From Elusimicrobiaceae bacterium (GTDB taxonomy: Bacteria; Elusimicrobiota; Elusimicrobia; Elusimicrobiales; Elusimicrobiaceae), in contig JAFVFN010000013.1 of assembly GCA_017475405.1 (NCBI GenBank), positions 23,007 through 87,006 of the forward strand: 64,000 nt of DNA, read 5' to 3'. The first letter of the stretch is position 1; every line of letters starts with the position of its first letter. Below are positions 45,527-54,035 of the stretch, piece after piece. Under the pieces are notes generated by a model. That model was not told the DNA's origin, did not search any database, and worked only from the letters and a program-made list of their open reading frames with translations. The translations under genes and the position numbers were made by a program.

Positions 45527-46633
45527 GTGAAATTAACTTCTAAATGGCTTTTATGGTTTATTTTGGTAACCGTGTATGCGGCGGTCATCGGCGGTTTGTT
45601 TTATTACAATTTATTTAAATTTGTATTTGATACCAAGCTCCAAAATGAGATGGTGGAAATGGTGCGTTTCCGGGTACCGCAATTGGTACAGGGGCTGGCT
45701 GCAAAGCCCAAGCAGGTATCGTTTAATGAAGCCAATCAGATGAAAGATATCTTGCAAAATGATGCGCGTGTCAAAAACATTATTTATTTAAATCATGACG
45801 GTTCTATTCGTTGGCACGAGAACACCAAATTTATGGGGATGTCTTATACCGATTATAATAATTCGGTCGGTTTTGACAGTAACGCGGCCGTACAGGCCAT
45901 TCGCAGCGGACTGCCGCGTGCTATTTTAACATCCGGCGGAGATACCTACGATATGGCGATCCCGCTGCTTGCTAAGGGCAATATGGTGGCCGGGGTAGTT
46001 AATTTGACGGTTTCCCGTACGGCGGCTCGGGGACTGATTCATTCGTCCATGATTCGCTATGCCATTGGGACGCTAATCATGATAGTGCTTATTGGAGCGG
46101 TATTGTATTTGTTCCTGCTGCTTAAAATTATTCGTCCGCTGGTAAGTTTGAAGGATAATATAGAAGCGGTCTCTCTGAATAATTTGGCCCTGGATTATCC
46201 GGAGCGAAAAGATGAAGTGGGAGACGTGGCAGTGGCCGTGCAGGGGCTGCTCGGAAAAATCAACGAGGATATCAAAGGACTGGAAAATGTAGAAATCATG
46301 TCTCTTGAAAAAGAAAAAACCTGGTGGAAAGCCGTGTTTGCGGTAACCGTACCCAAGGGGACCCGGGCACTGGTAGTGGATGAAAATAACAACGTGCTCT
46401 ATACGAACTTTGAGCTCAAAGCCACTGAAAAACGCAAAGTGCACTTATTAGATATTTTTGACGGACGTCAACAGGAAATTATTCAGGTAGTGGGAGAAGC
46501 GTTGGAAAATCCCACCAAAGTACTTCGCGGCAGCGTAATGAATAAAAATATAAAATGTACGGTCAAAGCCGTGCAGTTGCCGGATGATGCGGGTAAAAAC
46601 CGAATTATTGTGGTGTTGGATCCGGAAAAATAA
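45527..46633 (+). CDS. Membrane sensor protein with HAMP domain, no output domain
   Basis: The 368-residue protein starts at GTG behind an AGGAGG site. It has two membrane segments (about 8-28 and 178-202) flanking a periplasmic sensor domain of about 150 residues with the PAS-like VKNIIYLNHDGSIRWHE, then a HAMP domain (about 203-255) and a PAS-like C-terminal domain of about 100 residues. There is no kinase, GGDEF or methyl-accepting domain, so it must signal through a partner protein. The kinase-response regulator cluster 1.5 kb downstream is a candidate. Confidence 0.7.
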   Translation: MKLTSKWLLWFILVTVYAAVIGGLFYYNLFKFVFDTKLQNEMVEMVRFRVPQLVQGLAAKPKQVSFNEANQMKDILQNDARVKNIIYLNHDGSIRWHENTKFMGMSYTDYNNSVGFDSNAAVQAIRSGLPRAILTSGGDTYDMAIPLLAKGNMVAGVVNLTVSRTAARGLIHSSMIRYAIGTLIMIVLIGAVLYLFLLLKIIRPLVSLKDNIEAVSLNNLALDYPERKDEVGDVAVAVQGLLGKINEDIKGLENVEIMSLEKEKTWWKAVFAVTVPKGTRALVVDENNNVLYTNFELKATEKRKVHLLDIFDGRQQEIIQVVGEALENPTKVLRGSVMNKNIKCTVKAVQLPDDAGKNRIIVVLDPEK

Positions 46634-46650
46634 TTTGTTTAGGAGAGTAT

Positions 46651-46920
46651 ATGAAAGTAGAAATTAAAAAAGTACCGATCAAAGATGTGTTGTTTTCCGT
46701 GTTTCCTTTGGCCGTATTTGTAGTCATGCTTATGACGGCCTTCTTGGAAGTATTTAAACCGGAAGCGTCCATTACGGCTTCATATTTGATGGGGCTGGTA
46801 ATGTTTGCCATTCAGGGGACTATTATTTTCTTGGTCTCGGCCGTAGTATTTTTACTGGTATATAACTTTTTGTGCACGCTGGGTATTCGCGGAGTGCGCG
46901 TAGAATTAGAAGATAAATAG
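46651..46920 (+). CDS. Small two-pass membrane protein
   Basis: This 89-residue protein has two membrane segments (about 13-32 and 45-75) and short charged ends (MKVEIKKVPIKDV and GVRVELEDK). It recalls small DUF3566-like membrane proteins, but I am not certain of the family. A strong AGGAG site precedes the ATG, 17 bases after the sensor gene. Function unknown. Confidence 0.7.
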   Translation: MKVEIKKVPIKDVLFSVFPLAVFVVMLMTAFLEVFKPEASITASYLMGLVMFAIQGTIIFLVSAVVFLLVYNFLCTLGIRGVRVELEDK

Positions 46921-46927
46921 GAAAATT

Positions 46928-47860
46928 ATGAAAAAGATACTTGTATTTGTTTTATTGACCGCATTAGCGGTTCCCGGGATTGCGGCTTCGACCAAAAAGA
47001 CAGCCAAGCAAACCAAAGCGGATTTTATTATTGTAGAATCCGGTGAATATGCGGCCGGTCAGGAAGACGCTCGTTTAACGGCCGGCTTGGGTCAGTTCTT
47101 AGCAATGGAACCTGTAGTAACCAAAATGACACAATTGCAGGCCCAACAGGATGCTTCATTGGCCAATTTGGATTACAGCTTTTTACCGCTGTATTTGATT
47201 AAAAAGACCGATGCGGTGCGTGCCAAAATGGAAGAACCGCTTAAACAGGGTTATGTACAAGAAACGGCGGATTATATTGTACTGCCGCATCAAACACGCA
47301 CGGGTGTGTATGCCAATAAGGAAGCTAAGCCGGGGGTGATGGAAATTTTTGTCATGTCCCAATGCCCTTACGGGGTCATGGCGGAAAACGCTGTAATTGA
47401 GGCCAAGAAGAACGGTACATTCCCGACGGATAAAACAGTTAAAATTCGTTATATTGTGAACTACGATGCCGCTCGCGGGTTTTCTAGCTTACACGGTTCC
47501 GGCGAATGGGAAGAAGACGTGCGTCAATTGCTTATTGCCAAGTACTATCCTACTAAGTTTTGGAAATATTTGGCTATTCGCAATAAAGACTATAAATCCA
47601 GTCGTTGGGATAAAGCCATGGAAGAAGCCGGCATTAACCCTAACAAAATCATGAAGAAGTTTGATACCGAGGGCTTAGAACTGTTAAAAGCGGAAGCCGC
47701 CTACGGTCAAGAATACGGTGTGAATGCCTCTCCGACTTTCTTGTGGGAAGGTAAAGTGCAGTTGGATTTTGGTACGGCTGCGCAAATTGACGGATTTGCC
47801 TTTTTAAATCCGAATGCAGCCCGCGACGGTGAAGCTGCGGCTCCGGCAGGCAGTTGTTAA
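46928..47860 (+). CDS. Secreted thioredoxin-fold protein, single-Cys CPYG motif
   Basis: The 310-residue protein has a signal peptide (about 1-20), a helical N-terminal part and a thioredoxin-like domain from about residue 135, recognised by VMEIFVMSQCPYGVMAENAV, VKIRYIVNYDA and the cis-Pro region NASPTFLWEGK. The active-site motif is CPYG rather than CxxC, so it has one active-site Cys there; a second Cys is the very last residue. It may handle disulfides of the many Cys-rich surface proteins here, or act as a monothiol thioredoxin. It is the last gene before a terminator. Confidence 0.75.
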   Translation: MKKILVFVLLTALAVPGIAASTKKTAKQTKADFIIVESGEYAAGQEDARLTAGLGQFLAMEPVVTKMTQLQAQQDASLANLDYSFLPLYLIKKTDAVRAKMEEPLKQGYVQETADYIVLPHQTRTGVYANKEAKPGVMEIFVMSQCPYGVMAENAVIEAKKNGTFPTDKTVKIRYIVNYDAARGFSSLHGSGEWEEDVRQLLIAKYYPTKFWKYLAIRNKDYKSSRWDKAMEEAGINPNKIMKKFDTEGLELLKAEAAYGQEYGVNASPTFLWEGKVQLDFGTAAQIDGFAFLNPNAARDGEAAAPAGSC

Positions 47861-47879
47861 TCTCATCCTTTATTATGAC

Positions 47880-47914
47880 GGGGGCAGACCAGTGGGTTCT
47901 GTCCCTGTTATTTT
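47880..47914 (+). terminator. Terminator after the tad operon
   Basis: GGGGCAGACC pairs with GGTTCTGTCCC (one wobble, one bulge) and is followed by TTATTTTAT. It starts 20 bases after the thioredoxin-like gene. Confidence 0.7.
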
Positions 47915-48035
47915 ATGCAATACAAATAAATTTTAGACGTGAGTTTGGGGATCCTTATTGAGCTTGCTAAAACACTGAAAACACTAAAAAACACTGGATG
48001 TTAACATGTTTTCAGTGGAAAAAGCCCCTATTAAG

Positions 48036-48044
48036 TGCTACAAT
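48036..48044 (+). promoter_or_regulatory. Extended -10 promoter of the two-component operon
   Basis: TGCTACAAT, identical to the extended -10 of lon, lies 88 bases before the kinase start. No clear -35 box is seen. A weak GGAGT / ACTCC stem is present in the leader. Confidence 0.55.
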
Positions 48045-48131
48045 AAAAGAAGACGGAACTATAGAGATTTATCATGGGAGTCTGTAAACGCGCAGCGGAT
48101 AAAAAACTCCGTATGTGTTTGAGAGGCCGGG

Positions 48132-50024
48132 ATGAAAGTAAAACACTTTCAGGGATTATTTGTAAAAGCGGTAGTGGTACTGAGTATTATTTCTCTAGTA
48201 CCGGTGGTTTTTATTGGATACCGTGTCATGCAAATTAACAGTCGTCTTCTTAAGCACGAACTGCTTCAAAAACAACAAACCATTGCCAGTCGTCTGGCAG
48301 CTACGGTACGCAGTGCCATTGCAGCCAAAGAACAGCTTTTGTCCGAGTTTGGGGATTTGCATACCGATTTTAGCAGTCATCACGTCATCACCAAATCTGA
48401 CCTGGATTATTTGCAGGAACGCAATGCGTCATTATTTTATTTGAGGATCCTTTCCGACAGCGGCGAGGTATTATTTGATACGGGGAGGCAGCCTCAAGTA
48501 CAGGATGTTTCTTTACAAGATTCTATATTAAAGACTTGTTTACTGGGCAATCGTTTTATTAGCCAGGTAGCCTATCAGGATAACCGACCCTATATTTGGA
48601 TTGCGCAGCCGCTGCATCACTTGCAACAATCCGGTTCTGTGAAAGGGATATTGGTAGCTGCCATGTATTTGGATGATATTGCCAAGGCACTGTTGCAAAG
48701 TTATCCGTTGGATATGGACGCTGTGTTGGTATCGGGAGAGGGGGACCTGCTTTCTTATAACGGAGCTCCGGAGGGAATGGAACAATCCCGCTCGGTTCAG
48801 TTACATCAAACCTTACAAGATATTGATACTCAGTTAGACGGTGCAGAAGACGGAGAAATCACATTGCCTGACGGTGAACAGGTGTTGGTTTCCAGTGCAC
48901 GCGTACCTGCCGTGGATTGGACCGTATATGTGTTTCAGCCGGCCAGTGTTCCGGGGCAGTTATTTGTAGATAATTTATTTCATTCCTCGCTGTGGGACGT
49001 GATTGTGGTTGCGTTAGTCATGTTGTTGTTTGTAGGCGTGGTCAGTTATTGGGTAATTATTCCCATTACCCGTCCGTTGGCCAGGCTGCGTGACGCGGCC
49101 GTACAACTGCGTGAGAGTGATGATTTTGTGGTCAAAGAATCTGACGTTGAAATCCCGCATAACGAAATCGGGGAACTTGCCGGCGTTTTTGTGGAGATGT
49201 CTCAAACATTGCATCAGCGCAGACAGGAGCTTATGGGGACACAGCAAGAACTGGCTCATATGAACCAGGCCCTTGAAAAACGGGTAGAGCAGCGAACGCG
49301 TGAACTGAAACAGGCTACGGCCGATTTGGTCAAAGCCGAACGATTGGTGGCAATTGGGCAGATGGCATCTATTATCAGTCATGAAATCCGCAATCCGTTG
49401 GCCGTTATCAGTAATGCTTCAAGGTTAATTAAAACGCTTGTGCGTCCGACCGATCAAAAAGTAATCAAGCAATTTAATATCATTGAATCTGAAATTCGAC
49501 AGGCAAACAGTATTATCAGCGAGGTACTCGGATATGCCCGTACGCGAGAATTGATTTTAAGTATGGTGGATGTGAACAGTTATTTGCACGAATTAGTGCA
49601 ATCGTTTCCCACGCCGGCCGGGATTGTGATCAAAGAAGATTTGGCCGCTGAATCGGTGCGCATTAAAGTGGACGCCGAAGAAATTAAACAGGCGCTTCGC
49701 AACCTGATTACCAATGCCGTAGAGGCAATGCCGTTGGGGGGAACGGTTACTGTAGGTTCCAGAGTGGGCAAGCGGCTGGTATGCTTATATGTGGCCGATA
49801 CGGGGCCGGGAGTTTCGGAAGAAGTTCGACAGAAAATGTTTTCTGCCTTTTTTACCACCAAGGCTCGGGGAACGGGCCTGGGACTGGCGGTAGTACGAAA
49901 AGCTATTTCTCGTCACCGAGGCAAACTATTTATTCAAAGTGAACAGGGGCGCGGTACCTGTTTTGAGATTTATCTGAAAATTTACCGTCGTATGGGAGAT
50001 ACGAATTATGGAGAAGCAAGCTAA
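48132..50024 (+). CDS. Membrane sensor histidine kinase
   Basis: The 630-residue protein has two membrane segments (about 10-30 and 295-320) around a large periplasmic sensor domain of the Cache type, then HAMP (about 320-375), a coiled coil, and a kinase core: H box SIISHEIRNPLAVISNASRL, N box NLITNAVEAMP, G1 ADTGPGVSEE and G2 GTGLGLAVV. All catalytic motifs look intact. It overlaps the next gene by 17 bases. Its position between two sets of pilus genes suggests that it controls them. Confidence 0.92.
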   Translation: MKVKHFQGLFVKAVVVLSIISLVPVVFIGYRVMQINSRLLKHELLQKQQTIASRLAATVRSAIAAKEQLLSEFGDLHTDFSSHHVITKSDLDYLQERNASLFYLRILSDSGEVLFDTGRQPQVQDVSLQDSILKTCLLGNRFISQVAYQDNRPYIWIAQPLHHLQQSGSVKGILVAAMYLDDIAKALLQSYPLDMDAVLVSGEGDLLSYNGAPEGMEQSRSVQLHQTLQDIDTQLDGAEDGEITLPDGEQVLVSSARVPAVDWTVYVFQPASVPGQLFVDNLFHSSLWDVIVVALVMLLFVGVVSYWVIIPITRPLARLRDAAVQLRESDDFVVKESDVEIPHNEIGELAGVFVEMSQTLHQRRQELMGTQQELAHMNQALEKRVEQRTRELKQATADLVKAERLVAIGQMASIISHEIRNPLAVISNASRLIKTLVRPTDQKVIKQFNIIESEIRQANSIISEVLGYARTRELILSMVDVNSYLHELVQSFPTPAGIVIKEDLAAESVRIKVDAEEIKQALRNLITNAVEAMPLGGTVTVGSRVGKRLVCLYVADTGPGVSEEVRQKMFSAFFTTKARGTGLGLAVVRKAISRHRGKLFIQSEQGRGTCFEIYLKIYRRMGDTNYGEAS

Positions 50025-51126
50025 AATTTTAGTGGTAGATGATGATAATAATTTACGTGAAACACTGGTGGATTTATTAGAGATTGAAGGCTATAAAGTG
50101 TATCAGGCAGGTACGGCAGCAGAATGTTTGGATATTTGTTCCAGTGAGTTCTTTAATGTAATTTTGATGGATTATAACCTGCCCGATGAAACAGGACTAG
50201 ACGTGATTCGCAAGATTCGTTCCTTTAACCAGGATACGCAAATTATCATGATTACGGCCTACGCTTCGTTAAATTCCATTATGGAGGCCATGCAGGAATC
50301 CGTGTATGATTTTTTAATGAAGCCGGTGGATTTTGACTATTTAAAACGCACGTTGAACCGGGCGTTGGATAAGTATTTTCTGGAGCAGAGTAACAAAGAA
50401 CTGCTTGCCGAATTAAAAACGCGCAACGCCGATTTAGACCGACTTAATAACATGAAGTCCAAGTTTTTCTCCATTGTATCACACGATTTGTCCAATTCGC
50501 TGATGACACTCAAGATGAGTTTTGATATGCTCAAAAAGAAGCTCACTCCCGATGAGGATCAACAGAAAAAAATGATGTTTATGGATGAATCTATTGGCCA
50601 AATTGAGCATTTGATTAAGGACCTGGTAGACTGGGCTGCCATTGAAAAGGGGAAACTGCGCATTGAAAAAAACCGGTTTGAGTTAACGGAAAGTCTGCGT
50701 AAAACCGCTGAAATTTTCAAGGCAAAGGCGGCCAAACGCAATATTATCGTTACCTTCGAAAGTGCGAGCGAAATCCCGGTATTTGCCGACGAAAAACGTA
50801 TCAGGCAGGTTATTTCCAATATCTTGGAAAATGCCGTGCGTCATACGCCGGATAACGGGCATATTAATATTGTTGTTAGTAAAATAGATACAAAAAATGC
50901 TAAAGTATCGGTAACGGACTCTGGGGACGGTATTGAACCGGAACAGGCGCCGAACCTGTTTGCCAGTTTTGTGCAGGTAGGTGATAAAGGTCGTGTGGGG
51001 CGATTGGGACTGGGTTTGTCCATCGCCAAAGATATTATTGCAAATCACGAGGGCCGTATTTGGGCTCACAGTGAAGGCTTAGGCAAGGGAGCATCTTTTA
51101 ATTTTACGTTGCCAATGGCTAATTAA
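50008..51126 (+). CDS. Hybrid response regulator-histidine kinase
   Basis: The 372-residue soluble protein has an N-terminal receiver domain (about 5-120) with phospho-acceptor Asp55 in LMDYNLP and Lys in FLMKPVD, then a histidine kinase core with H box FFSIVSHDLSNSL, N box NILENAVRHTP, G1 VTDSGDGIEP and G2 GRLGLGLSIA. It can be phosphorylated and can itself phosphorylate, an intermediate relay step between the membrane kinase and the NarL-type regulator. The start lies inside the kinase gene behind a GGAGA-like site. Confidence 0.9.
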   Translation: MEKQAKILVVDDDNNLRETLVDLLEIEGYKVYQAGTAAECLDICSSEFFNVILMDYNLPDETGLDVIRKIRSFNQDTQIIMITAYASLNSIMEAMQESVYDFLMKPVDFDYLKRTLNRALDKYFLEQSNKELLAELKTRNADLDRLNNMKSKFFSIVSHDLSNSLMTLKMSFDMLKKKLTPDEDQQKKMMFMDESIGQIEHLIKDLVDWAAIEKGKLRIEKNRFELTESLRKTAEIFKAKAAKRNIIVTFESASEIPVFADEKRIRQVISNILENAVRHTPDNGHINIVVSKIDTKNAKVSVTDSGDGIEPEQAPNLFASFVQVGDKGRVGRLGLGLSIAKDIIANHEGRIWAHSEGLGKGASFNFTLPMAN

Positions 51127-51148
51127 ATTTGTGAAGTGAGAGGAGTAT

Positions 51149-51841
51149 ATGCCAACAAATAAGAAGAAAAAAATAACGGTACTGATTGCCGATGACCAAA
51201 CCTTATTTCGAGAAGGAATAAAGGATATTTTGACCGGTGAAAAATGGGTAGAAGTGGTCGGGGAAGCTTCCGACGGACTGGAAGCGGTTGCCATGGCCAA
51301 AAAATTTAAACCGGATGTGGTGCTTATGGATATTAAGCTACCCAAGATGGACGGTATTAATGCTACCCGTAAAATCCGGGCAGCCTGTCCGCAGGTCAAT
51401 GTACTGATGCTATCAAGTTTTGAAGATGAGGCCCATGTACTCGATGCCATTCAGGCGGGTGCCAACGGGTATTTATCCAAAATGTTACCCGCTGCGGAAC
51501 TGGTAAATTCCATTAAGACGTTTACCAGCGAAGGGCTTATGATTCCGCAACAGTTGATGGGTAAACTGTTACACGGACTTCGTAAAATGGGAGACGGCGG
51601 AATGCCCAGTCAGGCTACCCTTACCAAAACAGAAATCAAAATCATGGATCTGTTGGGGAAAGGGATGAGCAACAAAGAGCTTGCCAAAGAATTAGGCTGC
51701 AGTGTAAAAACAATTAAGAACCATTTAAACAGTGCGTTTCATAAATTGGGCGTGAGCAGCCGTACCGAAGCGGTTGTTAAAGCCATTGAAAAAGGGCTGA
51801 TCTCTTCGGAAGGAAACATGGTAACCGAAGACGAACTGTAA
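51149..51841 (+). CDS. NarL/FixJ-family response regulator
   Basis: The 230-residue protein has a receiver domain (Asp61 in LMDIKLP, Lys in YLSKMLP) and a C-terminal LuxR-type helix-turn-helix (about 150-215: TKTEIKIMDLLGKGMSNKEL and GCSVKTIKNHLNSAFHKLGV). It is the likely DNA-binding output of the three-gene cascade. The ATG follows an AGGAG site 22 bases after the hybrid kinase. A Flp-like pilin gene follows by four bases, so it is co-transcribed with pilus genes. Confidence 0.92.
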   Translation: MPTNKKKKITVLIADDQTLFREGIKDILTGEKWVEVVGEASDGLEAVAMAKKFKPDVVLMDIKLPKMDGINATRKIRAACPQVNVLMLSSFEDEAHVLDAIQAGANGYLSKMLPAAELVNSIKTFTSEGLMIPQQLMGKLLHGLRKMGDGGMPSQATLTKTEIKIMDLLGKGMSNKELAKELGCSVKTIKNHLNSAFHKLGVSSRTEAVVKAIEKGLISSEGNMVTEDEL

Positions 51842-51845
51842 GACT

Positions 51846-52022
51846 ATGAAACAAACCAACTCGGGAAAAGAGACACTTTCGCGCGGTCAGGCCACTATAG
51901 AATACGTACTGGTACTGGCGTCGGTTGTTGTAATTTTTTCCGCGTTTTTGACGATGTTTCATACAGATATGGCGCATTATTTGTTTTCTTTTATCGGGCA
52001 ATTATTGCCCGGGGAGAAATAA
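51846..52022 (+). CDS. Flp-type pilin, third copy
   Basis: A 58-residue frame reads MKQTNSGKETLSRGQATIEY followed by a hydrophobic helix and a short tail ending LLPGEK. The G-QATIEY motif is the Flp prepilin cleavage and assembly signature, as in the two pilins at 36.7-37.1 kb. It starts four bases after the response regulator and ends three bases before the TadG-like gene, so it is part of that operon. The ribosome site is weak, which suggests a minor pilin. Confidence 0.8.
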   Translation: MKQTNSGKETLSRGQATIEYVLVLASVVVIFSAFLTMFHTDMAHYLFSFIGQLLPGEK

Positions 52023-52025
52023 AAA

Positions 52026-53162
52026 ATGCGTACAATTCAACGGCTGTTTTGTAATACACTGCGTGAACGTAAGGCACAACTCCTCTTGCCTGCGGTCTTA
52101 TTACTGCCGTTGTTTGTGTTGGTGATTTATTTACTGGTGGAAGTGACCAAGGTGTCTATTGCCAAGGTCCGCCACCAGTTTGCTTTGGATAACGCGGCTT
52201 ACACGCAGATGACTACAGTCAGCGTGTTTTTAAATGCCGTAGGATTGTTAAACGGACCTCTTCCGTATCGTGTCATGCGTACCTATGATGAACCGCTCAA
52301 CGCAGTGGATACTCTGTATCGGGGCAATGCCAATGTAAATGTATTTGATTTATTTTTTCAGGCCGGCGCGGTACCGACCTTGGCATCGGATTATGAGTGG
52401 GGTAAGAGCCCTGCGCCCCGGCCGGATTCTAAAGATTGGGGTGTACATTACATTCAAAATGCAGAAGTCTTGTCTAAAAAAGATGATCAGGGTAACCCCA
52501 GGTATGATCGTTCCGGGTGGGAAAAAGAAAATCCGGAAGCCATAAAAGGTCCCGTATATGTCATGAACAAAGACATTGTGGCGACTTATTATGTAGCTGC
52601 TAAAAAAGTAGGGTTACCGGCTATCAAGGCCTATTTAAATACCTATGTACAGGTAGGGGACACATTTAATTTACAAAAACATATTTATGAAGGACTCATT
52701 AAAAATGCGGGTATATTTCGGGAGGGGTATTACCTCAATGTAGATGATTGCCGAAAAGGTCAATGTGCCCGGCAAAGTGCTTCGCGTTTGGCACGGTACT
52801 TATCCATCCCTACCAAACGACAGGAAGCCAATGATTTGGTAGTCTATGTATCTGCCTCAGATATGGCCGGCGGTACGGGGGGCGCCATTGAGATCCCGCT
52901 TAATATGAAAGACATGGGAGCAGATCCGTTGTTTTTATTTGCCTATGTAGACGGAACGGGACGCGCCCGACTTCGTAATTTAAAACGGGGAATTTCCCTC
53001 AAGCAAAATTTCCCGTTGCCTAAAAACCATTTTAATATTAACTTGGAAAGCAAATACAAACCGTATGTTACCAATACGGTTATGATGAGCTGTCCGCGTG
53101 CCAACAATAACTGTGTATGGCCCAACCCGCTTCCCAAGTATAACGTGATATTGAGGCCCTGA
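52026..53162 (+). CDS. TadG-like membrane-anchored pseudopilin protein
   Basis: The 378-residue protein has a basic N-terminus, one membrane segment (about 19-42) and the helix VRHQFALDNAAYTQMTTVSV, a usual start of TadE/TadG proteins, followed by a large extracytoplasmic domain with three or four Cys and no recognised motif. It overlaps the following TadE-like gene by one base (TGATG). With the pilin before and TadE after, it is probably a pilus tip or minor subunit. The exact family is uncertain. Confidence 0.7.
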   Translation: MRTIQRLFCNTLRERKAQLLLPAVLLLPLFVLVIYLLVEVTKVSIAKVRHQFALDNAAYTQMTTVSVFLNAVGLLNGPLPYRVMRTYDEPLNAVDTLYRGNANVNVFDLFFQAGAVPTLASDYEWGKSPAPRPDSKDWGVHYIQNAEVLSKKDDQGNPRYDRSGWEKENPEAIKGPVYVMNKDIVATYYVAAKKVGLPAIKAYLNTYVQVGDTFNLQKHIYEGLIKNAGIFREGYYLNVDDCRKGQCARQSASRLARYLSIPTKRQEANDLVVYVSASDMAGGTGGAIEIPLNMKDMGADPLFLFAYVDGTGRARLRNLKRGISLKQNFPLPKNHFNINLESKYKPYVTNTVMMSCPRANNNCVWPNPLPKYNVILRP

Positions 53163-53701
53163 TGAAACGACACTTGTTTTCCCGCAAAGAAGGTCAGGCT
53201 ACAACCGAAATGGTACTGTTATTCCCGGTACTGGTAGTGTTTGTATTGTTTATTATTAAAATTTTCGGTTTGTTGGTGCTTAACCAAAAAATGCAGATTG
53301 CTGGGATGTATGCCGCTCGGCGCTATCAATTGCAGTCCCACGTAACGGATTTCTATGAGAAAGGATGGGACCGCCGCTATCTGAAAAAAGATGTACAGCG
53401 TAAAGTGGAAGAAATTATTGGCTTTAATAATCCGGGAACCCGTCAGTTTTTAAGTTTAAACTCTTTTGCCATGGATATCAATACAGACGATAACTGGACT
53501 AAAATTACGTTGACGGCCAATACCAAAGCGCCGCGCATCCGGTTCTTGTGTAATTATGATAAGGACCGTGTATGTGACCGGGACCGTTATTGTTTGCGCG
53601 GATACAGTTTTTTATGTGAAGAAGGTGCCAAAATCCAAGTCATTAAATATGCGGGTAAAAATGAACGTCCTGCCCCGTATGCCCGCCCCGAAAATCGCTA
53701 A
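53162..53701 (+). CDS. TadE-like pseudopilin, second copy
   Basis: The 179-residue protein has the TadE cleavage and helix motif EGQATTEMVLLFPVLVVFVL (about 10-29), then a helix with YAARRYQLQS and an extracytoplasmic domain with four Cys. It overlaps the TadG-like gene start-to-stop, so translation is coupled. It closes the regulatory and pilus sub-operon; no terminator is obvious after it. The 330 bases that follow hold only the repeat array of the next ATPase. Confidence 0.82.
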   Translation: MKRHLFSRKEGQATTEMVLLFPVLVVFVLFIIKIFGLLVLNQKMQIAGMYAARRYQLQSHVTDFYEKGWDRRYLKKDVQRKVEEIIGFNNPGTRQFLSLNSFAMDINTDDNWTKITLTANTKAPRIRFLCNYDKDRVCDRDRYCLRGYSFLCEEGAKIQVIKYAGKNERPAPYARPENR

Positions 53702-53869
53702 TTGCGGATGGTTCTAAATCGCTTAGCGTAGTCTTATAGGGGAGACTTATTACAGAGTTGGTTCTGCACTCACAATAATTTCATACTGCTCGTCTTTCCT
53801 ACGTATTAATACCGACAATTTAATCTACAGGTTACATGTTCGCAGGGAAAAATATCCAAAATAAAGAAA

Positions 53870-54019
53870 GTTCGTAAGAAAAAGTGTAAGATAATATAAA
53901 AGTTCGTAAGGAAAAATGTAAAAAGCACTTGAAAGTTCATAAGAAAAAGTGTAAAATAATATAAAAGTTCGTAAGGAAAAATGTAAAAAGCACTTGAGGG
54001 ATCGTAAGAAAAAGTGTAA
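53870..54019. repeat. Five operator-like repeats, 32/33-bp period, before the third ATPase
   Basis: Units begin at 53870, 53902, 53935, 53967 and 54000, alternating 32 and 33 bases, so a 65-bp unit is repeated. Each reads GTTCRTAAGRAAAARTGTAA or close to it. The TTC-N4-GAA plus AAARTGTA pattern is shared with the 33-bp repeats before the second ATPase, with a different four-base centre (GTAA versus GATT/AATC). An apparent minus-strand frame across them is an artefact of the repeats. Confidence 0.92.
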
Positions 54020-54022
54020 TAT
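53929..54022 (+). promoter_or_regulatory. Tandem promoters interlaced with the repeat array
   Basis: TTGAAA (53929) and TAAAAT (53952) are 17 bases apart, and TTGAGG (53994) and TAATAT (54017) are also 17 bases apart. In each case one repeat unit fills the spacer. The second start would fall very near the ribosome site, so the first is the better candidate. Confidence 0.55.
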
Positions 54023-54035
54023 TACAGGAGGTTTT

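Noticed and set aside
48075..48240. Upstream reading frame overlapping the kinase gene start
   Set aside because: It is about 55 codons long, has no ribosome site, and most of it lies inside the kinase gene in another frame.
53731..53747. Terminator after the second TadE gene (AGTCT/AGACT stem)
   Set aside because: The stem has five pairs and no T run, too weak to call.
53870..54019. CRISPR-like array, also considered for 27904-27992
   Set aside because: Spacing is regular, but there are no unique spacers: the sequence between unit cores also repeats. There are only three to five units, no cas genes are near, and promoter boxes run through the repeats.
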